64,000 nucleotides of DNA from Phytophthora quininea (GCA_011947345.1 JAAVTG010000257.1:1-64000), one strand, 5' to 3'. Numbered from the stretch's first letter, positions 12,326-25,515 are shown. A program made the numbers and translations. The notes: generated from the letters alone by a model not told the origin.

Positions 12326-12394
12326 TTTCACACAATAGCATGCTGCTTTGCTAGGCTCTTTCTTCAACGATGAGGAAGCTTACGCCTCACTTCA

Positions 12395-12793
12395 GCGATC
12401 AGCTTGTCAAACCCAAACGCAGTATATGCCTCGATACTTACTCTAGGTGAGCCGCTTAGTCCTTTTTCACCTCCTTCACGTACCGGTAAGCCGTCGCTCT
12501 ATCCACACCAAGCTCCTAGGCAACTTTTAAAGCGTCTTAGCTAATATCACAGCGACCCATATCGGGAATCGGAAACTCGGGGCTTACATCCCCGGCGGCA
12601 CTGTGGCTTACCTACCCCATCTTGTCGTAGACTTCCTTGGTGACACTCCAGTTTTCGCACCGACCTTGTGCGCGGTGCGGATAAAGTCATAGGCCTCAAG
12701 TTTTAATAACAGTAGGAGCTCGTGAGTGAGGTCTCGGCGGTCCTTCGGCGTTAAGATACCGTGCGTGCGGCCCAAATTGAGCGCCTGACTCAT
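12395..12793 (-). pseudogene. Decayed frame with helix-turn-helix-like segment (block copy 1)
   Basis: A 61-residue frame (12608-12793) starts M-S-Q-A-L-N-L-G-R-T-H-G and is followed, through stops, by E-L-G-V-D-R-A-T-A-Y-R-Y-V-K, which looks like a DNA-binding helix-turn-helix. It is probably part of a transposon. A shift relative to copy 2 (47400-47779) sits near 12650. The family is not recognised. Confidence 0.35.
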
Positions 12794-15700
12794 GGCGCGA
12801 GCGGTAATTGCTGGTGGGCCTTGGTCGCTGTCGCTCTTTAGCAGGACATCATGGTCGTCGTCACTCTATGTTAGGGCTGGGCCCTCGTCCTTACCGCTCT
12901 GTTTTAGTTCGATTAGAACCCTTTAGACTTCCCGTCGTCCATAGGGCGGGGGTACGGAAGTTTCTCGTCGTCGTCGTCCTCCACAACCGGATTTAGAAGT
13001 CTATTCAGCTTCATGACGATGTTCGGACGCTTGGAAGAATGGTGACCCCCCGCTACTTATAGAGGAATAAGATTGATATTGCAGGTATCGTGATTGATAG
13101 AAAAATACTGAATATATTTTACAGAAAATAATATACACGTATTCGACCATGGGACTGGGCGTGGTGGCGCGACCGACGTGCTTAACACCCAGCTGTCCCT
13201 GGGTTGCCGAGGTAAAGACATCGGTAAAAGGTGTATGCTACTTCTTATTAAAGTTGTATGAACAGAGGAGACTTCGTGATACCCAACTCGAGTATTCAGG
13301 ATATCGCGCTCGGGCGCTCGGGATCAAGCCATTGTGTAGCTCATCTGTTGTAGCCTGTAGGCCTGGCTAAAGTCACTTCCATGTAAAAACTGGTCATTTG
13401 AGCCTCGAGGTCAATGACACTGCATCGGTTGGCGATATCTTTTTTCCTCCAGGAAATGATATCGCTAAGCAGCAGCCATGGAAGACGCTTCCAGCCTGCC
13501 TGCATAGTGCGCATCTTTTGTGAATTTCCATGTGATTTGCTGCGATTTATGTAATGTCTAGTATGTACTGCTTTCAAAGAGTGGATTCATTGGTGGAGAT
13601 CTGATCGGTAGACTGGACCAAGCCGAAAAGTACTATCTTAGTGGTTTATACTTGAAATGTGTATACTTGACCGACCATCTCTGTAATCTCGACTGTGAAT
13701 ATAACAAAAAAATCGCGAGTTCGTTGTCGAACTTTAGTAGGGGCAGTCAAAGTTTGCCTGAAGCATGGTTGTTAATTTACCAAAAGTATTGTCATGGTTT
13801 GCAAATGAATACTCTTTTCAAAAATGGACCCGCTTTAGACCAGGTCTATTTCGAAACGACCATTCAGGCAAATAAACACAAACGCATAGCGCGGTGCCTA
13901 GCACTCTCGGTGCCGCACAAACATCAAGGTCGTATCGACCTTTTCCCCACTCCCTCTAGCCTCGGTGGATTGACATACGTCTTGATTATAATAGAAAAAG
14001 GTCCATGAAAGGAAGCGTCAATTGTAACGCCGTCCTCTCGTCTGTCATATTCGTTTGTTTATCAAACCTTGACGATCATTTCTACCTGCTTGCCAACTTC
14101 GACACCCTCTCTAATATGGATTTTTAGTTTTGCATGCTGATATTACCATTTTGATCACAAACACTAAAACGCGATATAGATATTAAAGTAATCGACTGTC
14201 AGGCACCTTTCACTACTGTGCGTTTATTATGTTCGCTAGATCTAAGTTCAGAGTTGAATCGAGAACTACGTCTTGTGGCTTGTTGTGAGCACCGAAGCCG
14301 TTGGCCTCTGATAGACTGGCAGACCCGGGTAAAATTCAAGGCTTCGAGTTCAAACGGCAGTTGCATTCGCCATGGGATGACTCCCAAGTGAGCTCCCGGT
14401 AGAAAACCCACTTCACTATGCAGTATGTCCTAGTGTTAACCCACCGCTTTGCATACAGTTGTTCAACTTCGTACGGTTCTTCTGTTTTCCTCGTCGAGAT
14501 CGCTTTTCTGAAAACAGTCCGCCTGGTACCCTTTCTTTAAGCGATCCTCCACCTACTTCTCTAACTTTTGCTTGTTTTCACGAAACAATAGTTATGGGCT
14601 TCGTCGTAGCTGCCAGTACGAACCATCCAGCAGCCGATTGAAGTTCCGGGAGCGGCGTTGGCGAAGATTGGCTGAGCTGCTTGTTTAGGAATGCATCATT
14701 TCTGTTGCTGGCTCAAATTGTGCGCCTTTATCCGGCTATCGCAAGTCTATTAAGACGATGTGAAGATTATCATGCCTAGACGGGTTCGATCAATGCTGGA
14801 ATCAGACGACGACTAACCCATGTCAACCTAGAACATGGTCTGGAGGAGCAGACTGGACCTTATCTTGTTCGATTTGACACTGTGGAGGATATACTCGGCA
14901 GCATGCTGCTTGGTGAAAGAGGCTTTGACCGCGTTCGTGACGGACGCAAGGTGATTGCTAAGTTTGGTGAGGCATTTGACGTTCACAAACCCATAACTCA
15001 AGGTCTACGCAAGGACTATAATATTGTTTTCGGAGTATGGATATTTATTTCATATGTGCGTGTCGAGTCACCACTGGCAATAACAACCCGCTGATCGAGA
15101 GATCCTCACACAGAGGCAGAAGCTCGAGTTAGAGATCAACTCTGTACGAGGTTCTGCGTGGACATCAGTATTTCAAATTGGTGCTGTACGAGCCAAGCCA
15201 AGAAATAGAGATCGTGATGGCGTTTGTTAGGCTCCCTGTTGATATGTTCGGGCAATAAGTTACTGTTAATGGTAATTGATGTCACCTCTTACGTGTGTCG
15301 CTCCTGTTCTTCTCGCGACAACTAATGGTTCTCGGGTCTTGAGCTGAGAATCTGTGCCGATGGACGCAAGGAGGACAAGGCAATTGGTAATGAAACGGCA
15401 CAGTCTCAGGACCACCTTATCCGTAGGACAAAAACAAGTCAAATGGGTGGTCATTCCAAAACAAAAGTGTACACCAATTAAAAATGGTAAATCGCTTCGT
15501 AGCATCATGTGAAGATAACGGATATATCACTATAACTCTATCAAAATGTCTAGAACATTGGGCGACACATAATGTGATGAAGGGTCGCCTCGAAGGGTCA
15601 GGTATATGAGAAATCTACACTATGACCCGACATTATTTGAAACTTTCCGCATGACTTGATAAAGAAAGGGCTTTGACTCACTTCTGCTGATTGTTACCAA

Positions 15701-16681
15701 TGTACTCTCAAGATGCGTTGTGACAGTGTTGTATAACGGAATAGAACAGCCTACAGCTTTCCCGTTTTATTTTACACTTCACCTGAATCATCTTGCTTGG
15801 AATGAACATCAAAACTAGAGATGAACGATTGATACTTGGTGGGTTTGTAGACGCCATCGCTAGGCGTTTAAATAGTTTCCATGTTAAGAGCCAAATCCAC
15901 ACATTTTTGTAGGTTTCCAAACCGCGACGCCCAGCAAAACAATATCATTTTCAAATTCGCCATTCACCAGCAACGGTCAAATTTAACAAAGTCAATATAT
16001 TTAGAATTTTCCCCGTGCGTACATCCATAGTGCATGTCTTAGAGATAGTTTGTCGATTAGGAGATATTCGTCATAAACGGCGGCAAGATCGCTGTCGAAG
16101 TGATTCGGACCATGGCTGTGCCAACTCGTATCGCCAGTCTGGCCAGCGTCCACGGTATTTGATCGCCGAGTTGCCATTTGTCGCGAACTATACTAAAGTT
16201 AACTTTCAACCGTTCCACTGCCGAACGCGAAATAAATGAAGTGGACAGTGAGCGGGGTCGTTGCTGACAAAGTAGAAGGCACAACAGTCATTGAGATTGA
16301 CTGGTACACTATGTTGCGAACACCAAAACATTATTCTCCTCACGCCGACGGTTTCTATAATATTTAAATCATCGTTAGACATGCAAAGGGATGCCTCTCC
16401 CGCCCCGTCTTCTGTGCCGATTGAAAATCTCAGAGGAAGTGTAATCGGCTTTCAAGCAACCCAAACCTGTGCCTGAATATGAACTATTTCCTAACAGCCG
16501 AGTTTGTGTTACTTGTCGTTGGGATGACCGTTCGCCACCGAAGGTTTTACCGTCTATACTGTATTTTTCATTTAGTAAGTACTTGCCATGTTGTTTATAT
16601 TGCACCATAACACCATAGTTATGTCCCGAAGCGAGCTGCATTCACGTCACCGCATACAATTATCTTCAGAAGTGTGTCAAA

Positions 16682-17242
16682 TTGCACGAATTGAATATAC
16701 TAAGATCTGGACCGCTAGCGCTCACCGGCTGTGTCATCGTCTTTGTTGGAACTTTGGTGCGAGCGATAGTCACCGCAACGGACACGGTGAGGGCCAAGTG
16801 GTTGTTTAGCTTGCTGACTGGGGCAATCGCTTGGCCCGAGACGTGGATTCTGTTCCTCAAGGTGTTAGCGATTACAGAGGTGGCCCATGTAGGGTGCGAA
16901 GGTGTCACCATGGGACTCGTGCTCTCGTTTCAGGGTCTCGGCACCGCGACTTCCCGTGCACTCAGCAGTTGGGTCAGCTCCGCGGCAAACATTAAAGTGG
17001 CAGTGACTTTGTTCGCGGACGACTTGCAAGATATGCGAACTCGTGTCATGTCTGTCGCCGCAGCATACGCCGCCGTCAATTTGCTTGCTGCAGTATCCGT
17101 CCCGTGGCTCCCATGTACTAAGCTCGAGGCTCAGCAGCTTCGAGCGTTCGGTGGGTATAGTAGAAGAGGCTCCATTTTCACTGTACTTTTATTCGCAGGG
17201 CTGCTGGTAGTTGTGATCATCTCGAACATGGACATCGTCTAA
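16682..17242 (+). pseudogene. C-terminal part of a folate-biopterin-type membrane transporter
   Basis: At least four hydrophobic helices are visible (around residues 14-32, 52-70, 120-140 and 168-185). The stretch P-W-L-P-C-T-K-L-E-A-Q-Q-L-R-A-F-G-G resembles the region before the last helix of oomycete folate-biopterin transporter (MFS-related) proteins as I recall them. The first ten codons belong to the duplicated block, whose homology ends at 16711, so the transporter was cut at the duplication breakpoint and lacks its N-terminal half. The fragment is open to its stop. Its 3' end is 29 bp from the end of convergent SKN1-like gene 1. Confidence 0.55.
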
Positions 17243-17271
17243 GCGTGGAATATAATATCTATTGAGCAGTA

Positions 17272-19619
17272 TTAAACAAAATTCTGGCTGTAGTTGTCTT
17301 TCAGGTGACGCGCGTTCGACGTCCTGCGTCGAGCCGATCCCCTCTCTTTGGATTGCTTCACCTGCTCGAGAGGCACTTCCTCGAAGCTGGGAGTATGATT
17401 CATGTTGGTCATCTTGGCTTGCTTCTCGAACGCCATCACGGCGTTCCTCTCGACGCGCACCGACCACAGTACCGACATGACCGCGAACAGAACCATAATG
17501 GCAGCAACTCCTATCGCCAGCCCCATCAGAGGGCCGTATGAGCTGACGGAGATATACTTCGAAGTGGTAGTAGACGATGTGCTCGAAATCGCCGTTGTGC
17601 ATCTCGGACCGCCCCACGACGACGAATACGAGCACTCGCAGCGGTTCTTAATGCACTTGCCCGTCTTCAGCAGCGTCTTGCCCAGATTCCCGCCAATCGT
17701 GCAGTCATCGTTCGTCGTACAGAAGGCCTTGCCAGCAACCTCCTTGTGGTGGTTGTCGTCGTCCTGGTACTCGTCAATGTGGGCGTCGATCCATTCCTTG
17801 GTCGGGTGGCTCTTTGGGTCGCAACCAACTTGCATGTAGTTGTCGGCGTCAAGATGATCGCTCAGGTCCTGGTACAGTCGAATGTGGTCGATCTTCATAT
17901 ACAACGGGAACGAGTCACAGATCTTGTTGACGACCGGGTCGGTGCCATTTCCGCGGCATTCCTTACCAGCGTTCGGCGGCGTCGCACCCCACGAACTCGA
18001 CAGCGCCACGTTGAAAATGAGGTACATCGGTTCCTCCAACATGATCTTGGTGGGGTTCGTCTTCTTGGCATTCTGCGGGACATCCGAGATGGAGGCGGAC
18101 GGCACTTCGAACAGCGGGTTGCCGCTGAGCATCCACCGCGCGTAGCCGTTCTTGCCGGTCACCCACTCGAGCTGGTACGTGACGTAGTCCGTGTACGCAG
18201 CCAGGTGAACAGGCCAATTCGCCGAGATGGCGTCCATTTGGTAGTTGAACGAGCTCATGGCGTTGGATTTCGGGGTCGACGTCGCGTTGCGAGGCATGGC
18301 GCACTTGGAGTTGGTGTTGTCGGGGTCGCACAAGTAGGCTCCGGTGTACGAGTTGATGAGCGGATAGCAGGTGCCGTTCGAATTGATCCCCCAGTGACTA
18401 TCCCCAACGCCGTCGATGGCGTCCAAATCGCCGTTAACATCGCTTGAAGCCGGGCACGTCTCGAGCGAGCACGTGTTCTCGGTAATACCCGCCTTCACCG
18501 ATGCCGCCACCTTCGAATAGTCTTGCTTGGAATCGGCGTCCGGTGCGCAGTTGTTGTTGGCAGCATAACGGAGACCTTGGTACCAGGACTTGTGGCCACG
18601 TTTGGCGTAGTACGCTGTCGGCACTTGGATGTAGTTCGCGCCGACGTCTGGCAGCTACCCGTGTAGAAGCAGCCGTAGTAGTCACCAGTCGTGAAGTTCA
18701 CCCCGAACATCCGATAGTCGTCGGGCATACCCGGGCCAATTTGCAGCGACGACGAGATCAAGCTCGCACTACCTTCAAGGACGTCGATTTCAGGAACGCC
18801 ACGGCCCTGGTTCGGGTTGAGACCGTAGCCTGGGTTGTCGTCGCAAGCGCTGATCCGCTGGTTGCTGGGGTCGAACGCGTCCGGCTCGCAGGCGTCGTAG
18901 GAGAACGGCCACATTCGGTTCGTCGAGGCCGAGAAGATAGCTCGTCCGAGGTTCCCCATCATCCAGATACCAGGCCACGTCGGGTAGTACTTGGACGTCT
19001 TCACTTTGGAGTTCTTACCGAGAGCCAAGTCCGGGTTACCGGAGGCCTCTGACACCGCGCCAGGAAGCTGGGCATGAACTTCGAGCATGCCTCCTTGATA
19101 GCAAAACTTGTTCCAGGACTGCACCATCGCCGCGCGATAGAAGAAGTAGGCATCGACGTATCCTGGCGGGTGCGTGTACATGTTGTAGACGTGGACGACG
19201 TTCAACTCGTCCACCGCCTTGATGTAGAAGTAGCAGGTGCCGTCGTCGTCGCACTGGGTCGAAGTCATGTTATGCGAGTACAGCTCCATGGCACCGTTGA
19301 CGCCGTCGGGCTTTTCGAGAGAGGTCCAGATGTGGTCGTCACCGGGTCGGAAGCTTCGGTTGGGCGTGTTGAACTCATCGCTCATGACGAGGTCCCACCG
19401 CTGTCCTCGAGAGCTCATGTACGTTTGTCGATCATCAGGAGTCGCAGGGTCCACCCAAATCCCAATGCCCGACTTGGTCGGATACGTGGTGGACGACGTC
19501 GTACTGTTCTTTGAAGCGACGACGATCGCCATGGCCGTCCAAACGAGTGCAGCCGCCCACATTGCACGTTGGAAAGCCATGGAGGCGATAGTCGTGAGCT
19601 TGAGGCGGGAATTTGCCAA
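17272..19619 (-). pseudogene. SKN1/KRE6-like beta-glucan synthesis protein, gene 1
   Basis: The start could be 19619 or the internal Met at 19580, which begins a better signal peptide (M-A-F-Q-R-A-M-W-A-A-A-L-V-W-T-A). The core has M-S-D-E-F-N-T-P-N-R-S-F-R-P-G-D-D-H and the GH16-type motif E-I-D-V-L-E. The C-terminal half has the Cys-rich module ending S-W-G-G-P-R-C, one transmembrane helix (G-L-A-I-G-V-A-A-I-M-V-L-F-A-V-M) and the tail K-D-N-Y-S-Q-N-F-V. A one-base loss at about 18641-18650 shifts the frame between the two halves, and gene 2 has the same lesion. Apart from that the gene is complete. Its middle (about 17655-19452) is almost identical to gene 2 whereas both ends differ. It converges on the transporter fragment. 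Confidence 0.9.
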
Positions 19620-20640
19620 GTGACGACCAGGTTTCCGATGACTTTCGACCAGGGCGGCAGTCCCCGTAATAAAAAGCCGCGCTACGGTTCATCTCGCCGT
19701 AAACCGCTGGACTCTGTTCGCACAACCTGCTTGCAACACACTGCAATGCTCATAATCCGGGACGGGTTTCTGCGCTCCATTCGATCCGGTTGAAGCGCAT
19801 CTCAAAACGACATGGCAACGTCCGTAGTGGATTTGTACGGCGGCTTCCCATCGCTCCGAAATCCGTGGGACAGACGACGGCAACACCATGCGGACACCGG
19901 ACACCGGTAGATGCTCCTCAGCTACTGTCGACAATGTCTCCGACGTGAGCCTGTGAAGTACACGACCATAAATGCTCACGATTTCTTCCTTACCACCTTC
20001 GACAGAAATGTTATTGCCGACTTTTGTTTGCGGTGCAAGTCAGCGCACTCTGAATTGACTGGAGAAAACGTAAGTCCCTCCTCCGACGACTACTTCTGAC
20101 GATTTCATTGGTCAAAACTCGAGCAGTCCGTTGCTGACCACACCAATCATGCGCACCACTCGAGTTCGTCTAGTGCTACGAGTTGCTCAAGTCCGTGGAC
20201 GTCGATAAGCTGCTAATTCGACTGGTGTGATTGAAGGTGAAGGCTCCGTTGCACGCACTTCAAGCGCTGATCGGTCGATCCATTAATGGCTTGTTCTGTG
20301 GTATGCGCAGCACGACACAGAGAGGTACATGAACCAGCACAAGCTGACAAGCGAGCAGTACTAACGGATGGAGAAGGCAGCGGTGGAAGCCAGTGTGGTG
20401 CCGGCATCAGAGGCTCCGAGTGGTCCAGGTGTACTGGTCCGTGTTGTGAAGACACTTCATGTCCTTCAAGCTAGGTGTGAACCAGGTAACGAAACATATT
20501 GCTATCCATGCATTTACGTTAACGCTAAGCTGCTGCTGTTTGTTTGGGACGCTTACGTGGCCTAAAAGGTAAAACACGGCTGTGGTCACACTCACCTTTG
20601 CGGACCAGTCTTAACACTGTGGTAAGCTTGCCTGTCTACG
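19620..20640. other. Intergenic, upstream of SKN1-like gene 1
   Basis: Only short frames of 60-80 residues with no recognisable domain occur here. The first few hundred bases must contain the promoter of gene 1 on the minus strand, but I see no convincing oomycete initiator element. Confidence 0.5.
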
Positions 20641-23600
20641 CTATCGTTTGCTAGGCTTTAACATCAACGTTTTGTATCCTGTGTTGAACAGCTCGGTGGC
20701 GTGATCTTCGTCGCGAATGTTGGGCATTGGTGCGACAAGTTTTGCTTCTATGCCATTGATAATGTGGCGCATCATCATGGGCCATTCTGATAGCGTTGCC
20801 TTTTTCTTTGCTGTATCTAGGTCATCGGATGATACGCCTTTTAATGGAGGATAGCCCTTCCTCTCGTTCCCGAACCACCACAGCATCCAGGTTCCGTGAG
20901 GATCTAGACTTGGAAACTCAAGTGTTTTCGGCAGTAAATGAAACTTTCTACCCCAGGTGTAATAGCTTCGTGCAGGAAATGGTTCAGGGTGTGGTGTCAC
21001 CTCCGCTGCTGAGTCCCCCGCCGAGCCATGGAGACCCACCTCTGCTAGCAGTGAATTTATCTCTTCCTGCAAGACAGCTCTGGTGATATTTCCTGCTGCT
21101 ACACCTTTTTTCTCTAGTACTTCCTCCATTCGCTTTTCGAGTAAGTCCGGAAGCGCTTCAATTGACTACTGCTGTATGTCAAGCTTTTGTAGAGCTCAAT
21201 GTGTGGTAGTATTCCAGTTGGTTGCATCCATTCCGAGTCTCCATGCTCCAATTTACTTTGAAGGTCTCGAAGGACGCTTGGCTTTCGGAAAATATGTGTT
21301 GATAGCAAAGGGTGATTGATTGGCAAATTACCCAGAAGGTAATCAGCATGGTGTACCAGCGATTCAAGACACAATAGGAGCACTCCATAGAAACTAGCGT
21401 CCTTGGACAACTTCGGAAACATTTTTCGGATGCTAGAAGTCACAAGTTCGTCGACACCTCGTTAAAAATGTGGTGGTAACGCAGCGAATTTCGAGTCATT
21501 AACAGGTAGCCCCGCTACCACCCGACCCAAATATTGATCTCCTGCAGCTTCGTAGCGGAAGTATTGGTCCTGCACGCCGCCTAATGACCATCCACACCGG
21601 AGGCAAACGCTAACGATTGATGGTCCGCCGGTATTTCCCCACACGCAAAAGTGGCAACTCCTTTTCGCACCGAATGGGTGTCGTAACTTTTAGTCGAGTT
21701 ATTTGAGCTGGTTTTCTTCAGTAGACTGCCGAGTGCTTTGCCGAACCGAATATTGGCGTCCGATCCTGATTTCATTCGAGGGTGGCACGCTAAATAAATC
21801 CCCAGTGCAGTCACCCAGCACGTTGCTGGATTGAACGGATTGACATACAAGTGGCGTGGGTCACGCGGTCCTGTGCCTTCCTGATTAGTTTTGGTCTTGA
21901 AAAATGTGACCCCTACGCTGTCGTCCTTGGCAAGCACATGTTAACTCTTCGATTTTCAGTGAGGTACATTGATGTCACTTAGCTATGCTAACGACTTCCT
22001 ATATCCGTTCTAGTGGGCGTCCCTGAGTCGTCCACTAGCTGTCATCCCGACCAGAGCTACTCTCCGCCGGTGTCTGCGGTCAACTCGGTCGAGTCAACTG
22101 TAAATGCCCCAAGGGGATTGGCCACAACGCCATCTCGCGTCGTGGTTACTTATTGTCAGCCCAGAAAGCGACACCTCCATGTTGATGCTGAAGTACCGGT
22201 GCCCATTGCTGTAGTTGAGTAGTTGTCCCTTCAATGCGATATTGAATGCTTCGTTGAGGGTCCATTGCCTAATTGGCAAGTTTGTCCTCCATTTTGTTGT
22301 GACTCCGTAGGTGGTGGTGCCACTGTATCACATGGAGCTGGTCAGCTAATCGTCTGCTTCGCCAATAGATGTGCTTTAAGTGGGGAGCTTTGGGCGGTTC
22401 CTTCGTCGTTGCTGCCGTATTATGATCTCACTATCCCCAATGACGTGAACTGGAGAGTATCCATGTTGGACACAGGCTCGTAGTCCCGTTAGAAGACCCA
22501 TATTCTCAGCCACATTATTGGTCGTTGACTTGCTCGCATATGACATTTGAGCTATCCAGCACGCCGTGAAAACTGCATTATCGGCTCCTGTGCGGAGAAT
22601 AATCGAGCCACTGCCACCCGGACCGGGGTTACCTCTCGAGCCACCGTAAAAAGTAGTAAGTAAACCGCCGGTGTGGTATTGGCCAACATTGTAAGTGGTG
22701 GATCCGCAACGTAGAGAGCTTTAGTCAGGATGTTGCAAACAGTGTCTCCATATTTTAGAGGCGCTGACGCTCCTATATATAAGTGCACCGTTTTGTACCC
22801 CTGCCGAAGCCGAGATAACATGATCATTTTTGGTAACCAGAGATGACGTTATTAAGGTCGTCAAAATATTGGATCCTCCATCGCCACACAGCATTCAGAT
22901 AGATCGCGACTCCGATACGCCAGCAGCTCTCCGTCATCTCCGTTAACGTCTGTGCAAAGGTTTGTGATGAATAAAGCGTCTGCTCCACTAGACCTTCCGC
23001 GTGAGTCCAAACCCCAGCCGGTATAGCAGGGAGTGACATGCTGAAGATGGCAAGTTCGCAGTCTTGGTCGCGAAGTCCCAATCTTCTCCACGGATGAAGC
23101 AGACTACGTCGCAATAGCGTGGCAGCTGGGCATCCCCAAAATACATGATAAATATCCACATCTCGTAGATGAATGCACTCTTTATGGGGCATCCCAGTCT
23201 GTTGTTGACAATCTCGTAAAGTGAGAAAGCGTGGAGCTTCAGGCGAAGTAGCAGTTGTTCACCCCACGGCCCCAGGCCAACCACTCGTCGGATCCGTTTC
23301 CACTCTAGTTCCTCCAGGCCTTGAGCTGCAACTGGACTGTGAGTAGCCCATTGGGCCCGTCTCGCTTTCAGCTTCTCAACACCACGTCGTCTTTTCAAGC
23401 ACATGTTGACTCTGAAGTGTTTGTACCGAGACAGACCGACACATTAGATTCCACTGAGAAATCAAAAGAGAGGCGAAAATCCACTGTCACGAAGCGAAAG
23501 TGTAGACTGGCAAAGTTCATTGTAGAGTCGGTAGGTCAGCGGCTGTTTTCCTGACGTTTTGAGGGTATTGGACTGGTTTTTAGCTTCCTCGAGGCGCTTC

Positions 23601-24142
23601 AAACCCGAGAAAAGCTGCTTCATGTCGTCTCCATACTCGGTGGGTAGTGGTATGATCTTCACTCTGTACAGATCATTGATAGTACTGCGGTAGCCGCTCA
23701 AGGTACTTGTCTGCGCGCTGTTCTTCTTGTAAACGAGAAACCTTTCAAAGTAGTCAGGAGCAAACTCGCCGAGATCGATTTCACCACTAGTGTCGATAAA
23801 TTGGTCTGTGTTCGGTTCTTCAGAGGCGAGCTCTGTAGAAATCCACTTCTTGATCACATTAACGTTGCTAGCATACTTCTTCCGAGTATCGGAAGCTATA
23901 CACGCGTTTCTGATCGCTTTTGCGTCGGTCATGGGGGCGGCGCAGGGCGGGGCTTGGGGCGAGCTTCTAGCACTGGTGTCGTGAGTCTGCGAAGTGATAG
24001 TGGCAGTTTTCACCAATAGGCGTGCTGTGCCATCTTCGGCGGCCCAGCTTATGAATTCGCGGGGTAGATCGATTCCAGTCGGTTGACTTGGATTATGTAT
24101 AGAGACTAGGCTGCGGTACTGGCGATAAATACGAGGATTCAT
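20641..24142 (-). mobile_element. Crypton DNA transposon (tyrosine recombinase), decayed and interrupted
   Basis: Cryptons move with a tyrosine recombinase and lack terminal repeats. On the minus strand the N-terminal part (24142-23414) includes the core-binding-like segment S-D-T-R-K-K-Y-A-S-N-V. The catalytic part (21930-21462) has H-S-V-R-K-G and, after a frameshift, G-G-V-Q-D-Q-Y-F-R-Y, matching the H-x-x-R and Tyr boxes. The C-terminal part (21129-20641) has L-D-P-H-G-T-W-M-L-W-W-F-G-N, characteristic of the GCR1_C DNA-binding domain that Cryptons carry. Without the nested insert at 21949-23395 it would be about 2.0 kb, roughly 680 codons. Frameshifts occur near 23460, 21600 and 21130. 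The outer ends of the element could not be placed. Confidence 0.85.
21949..23395 (-). mobile_element. 5'-truncated non-LTR retrotransposon nested in the Crypton
   Basis: Flanking 18-bp direct repeats, CAAGCACATGTTRACTCT, lie at 21931-21948 and 23396-23413 and differ at one base. That is the long target duplication expected from target-primed reverse transcription. The insert encodes, on the minus strand, a zinc-finger-like RT C-terminus (H-V-F-W-G-C-P-A-A near 23130) followed by an RNase H-like region (about 22100-22830), an order known in L1-type elements. Endonuclease and RT are missing, so it is 5'-truncated. There is no clear poly(A) at the 3' end (the 21949 side). Joining the Crypton across one repeat restores its reading frame. 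Confidence 0.8.
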
Positions 24143-25221
24143 GAAAACGTAAGTCCCGCCGCTTACGAATTGACGGGAAACCCTATATAAAACTTACGTA
24201 AGTAGGAGAATGAGCAGTTCTCGTCTGTCTTTCCGAGAGTTGCGTATATTGTACAGGCAGCCAACCGATCGCGATCTGCTTGCCGTTCGACGGGAAGACC
24301 ACAAGTGATCACATGTGTAAGAATGGCTCAAGGCTTGAGTCAAGCCCACAAGCACCAATATGATTGTGCATAATCGATGCAGAGACGTATACTAGTACTT
24401 GTAGCACATCCGACTACAGATCCTGTCGTGAGTGTAGTTGATACTACAACCGAGTTCATAGTATTGCTTCACCTCGATCTACTGTTCGGAAGACTCTCTT
24501 TACTGTGGTTTCCTGCTAGCGAGCGAGTTTCCATTTCGTTGCCGTGCGTTGGACACGAGCGTCTCTCTCGCTTCTTGGGCTGTGGCTCCGCTTGTCGACC
24601 AAGCCCTGCATTATGCGCTGCGTCTCGTTTTGCCTTCTCTTCCTGTACACGCTGCGTGTACATCCTCTGTCGGTGTCGTTGCTGGTCTCGACTGAGTCGG
24701 TTGTCTGGTTTCTTCGTTGCTGCTGGCTTTCGCGGAGCGACGATCACAATGGTCCGTTGACTGTCGGAAATGACGTCGCCCGAGTCAAGACCGTCAGACT
24801 CGTTCTCGCCATTGTCTGTTGATTCGTCTACATCTTTGGTGGCTAGTTCTGCCTCCGGTGGAGGAGTTTGTGGTACGAGCGTCTTCCAGTATGTCGCCAC
24901 CGAGTGCAACCAGTACAAGTGGCGGAACATGGCCCCCAGTCGTCGACGCACGTACTTCTTCCGGTACAAGGCGGTGATCAGGTCGTTCTCATTGTCCTCC
25001 ACACCCATGGCCTTACGCCACTGAGCCTCCACCTGTACGTTGTGCCCCACTTTAGTAAGTATTTCAGCGTGAGTGAGCTCGTGTCGGCCGTGGACACCGC
25101 GGAGGCCTCGCACGACCTTCCGATACAGCACCCGCGACCGCTTCCGCGTCTCTTCTCGCCGTCGATGGAACTCTCGGAAGCCTCGCTGGATGCGGAGCAC
25201 CGCTTTGACCACCAGGATCTG

Positions 25222-25515
25222 TGTTGCGATACCCAGGGTGTTTTCCGAAAGGAAAGTTTATTAATGAGCAAAACCAAAGAGAAACGCGGCGACGGAAGGC
25301 TGTTCCTTCACCGTGCCTCGAACATGCAATAGTGAGCGCGTGCCAGCGCCCACTGAAGTCTCATGCAGCGTGCCTCAAGTTCATCCAGACCTCGTGGCAC
25401 AATCACGCCGCCATCGGTAGGCACCGAGGCGTGCGCCCAACTCCGTCATTGGCCATGCTGGCTTCCGACGTGACCACAGCTTGAACATTTTGAACCGAGG
25501 TCGTAATCGGCGACA
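25222..25515 (-). repeat. gypsy-1 3' LTR
   Basis: A 294-bp repeat with short inverted ends (TGTTGCGA on the + strand, TCGGCGACA at the other end). It is nearly identical to the 5' LTR at 31154-31442 plus 32888-32892. Confidence 0.93.

Larger units (their letters stand above)
3315..16711. repeat. Segmental duplication, copy 1
   Basis: After removing the hAT insertion, this block is nearly identical in order and sequence to 45930-55574, in the same orientation. Homology starts at CTAGTTGCTTTG (3315 and 45930) and stops right after ACTAAGATCTGGA (16711 and 55574). Matching landmarks include the short frames at 11231/46214, 12608/47597, 14199/49187, 14882/53744, 15266/54129 and 16375/55238. The block is otherwise gene-poor and holds a decayed gypsy RT/RNase H fragment. 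A 70-residue frame at 14882-15094 (+) is preserved in both copies but I do not recognise it. Differences are scattered substitutions and small indels plus two large ones: the hAT here and a 3.9-kb segment in copy 2. Confidence 0.9.

Noticed and set aside
11231..14641. Plus-strand frames of 60-120 codons conserved between the duplicated blocks
   Set aside because: Conservation reflects recent duplication, not selection. Several overlap the decayed minus-strand gypsy RT, and none shows a domain.
17746..18447. 233-codon plus-strand frame over SKN1-like gene 1, with counterparts opposite genes 2-5
   Set aside because: Shadow frames caused by strong codon bias on the coding strand; they have no domain or start context of their own.
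18630..18660. An intron to explain the frame change in SKN1-like genes 1 and 2
   Set aside because: The paralogues read straight through at the same residues and only one base is missing; no GT...AG pair fits.
25228..25502. LTR of gypsy-1 starting at the inner TGTTTTCC
   Set aside because: Similarity continues outward to TGTYGCGATACC, and only the outer boundaries give inverted ends and a matching ATCTG target repeat.
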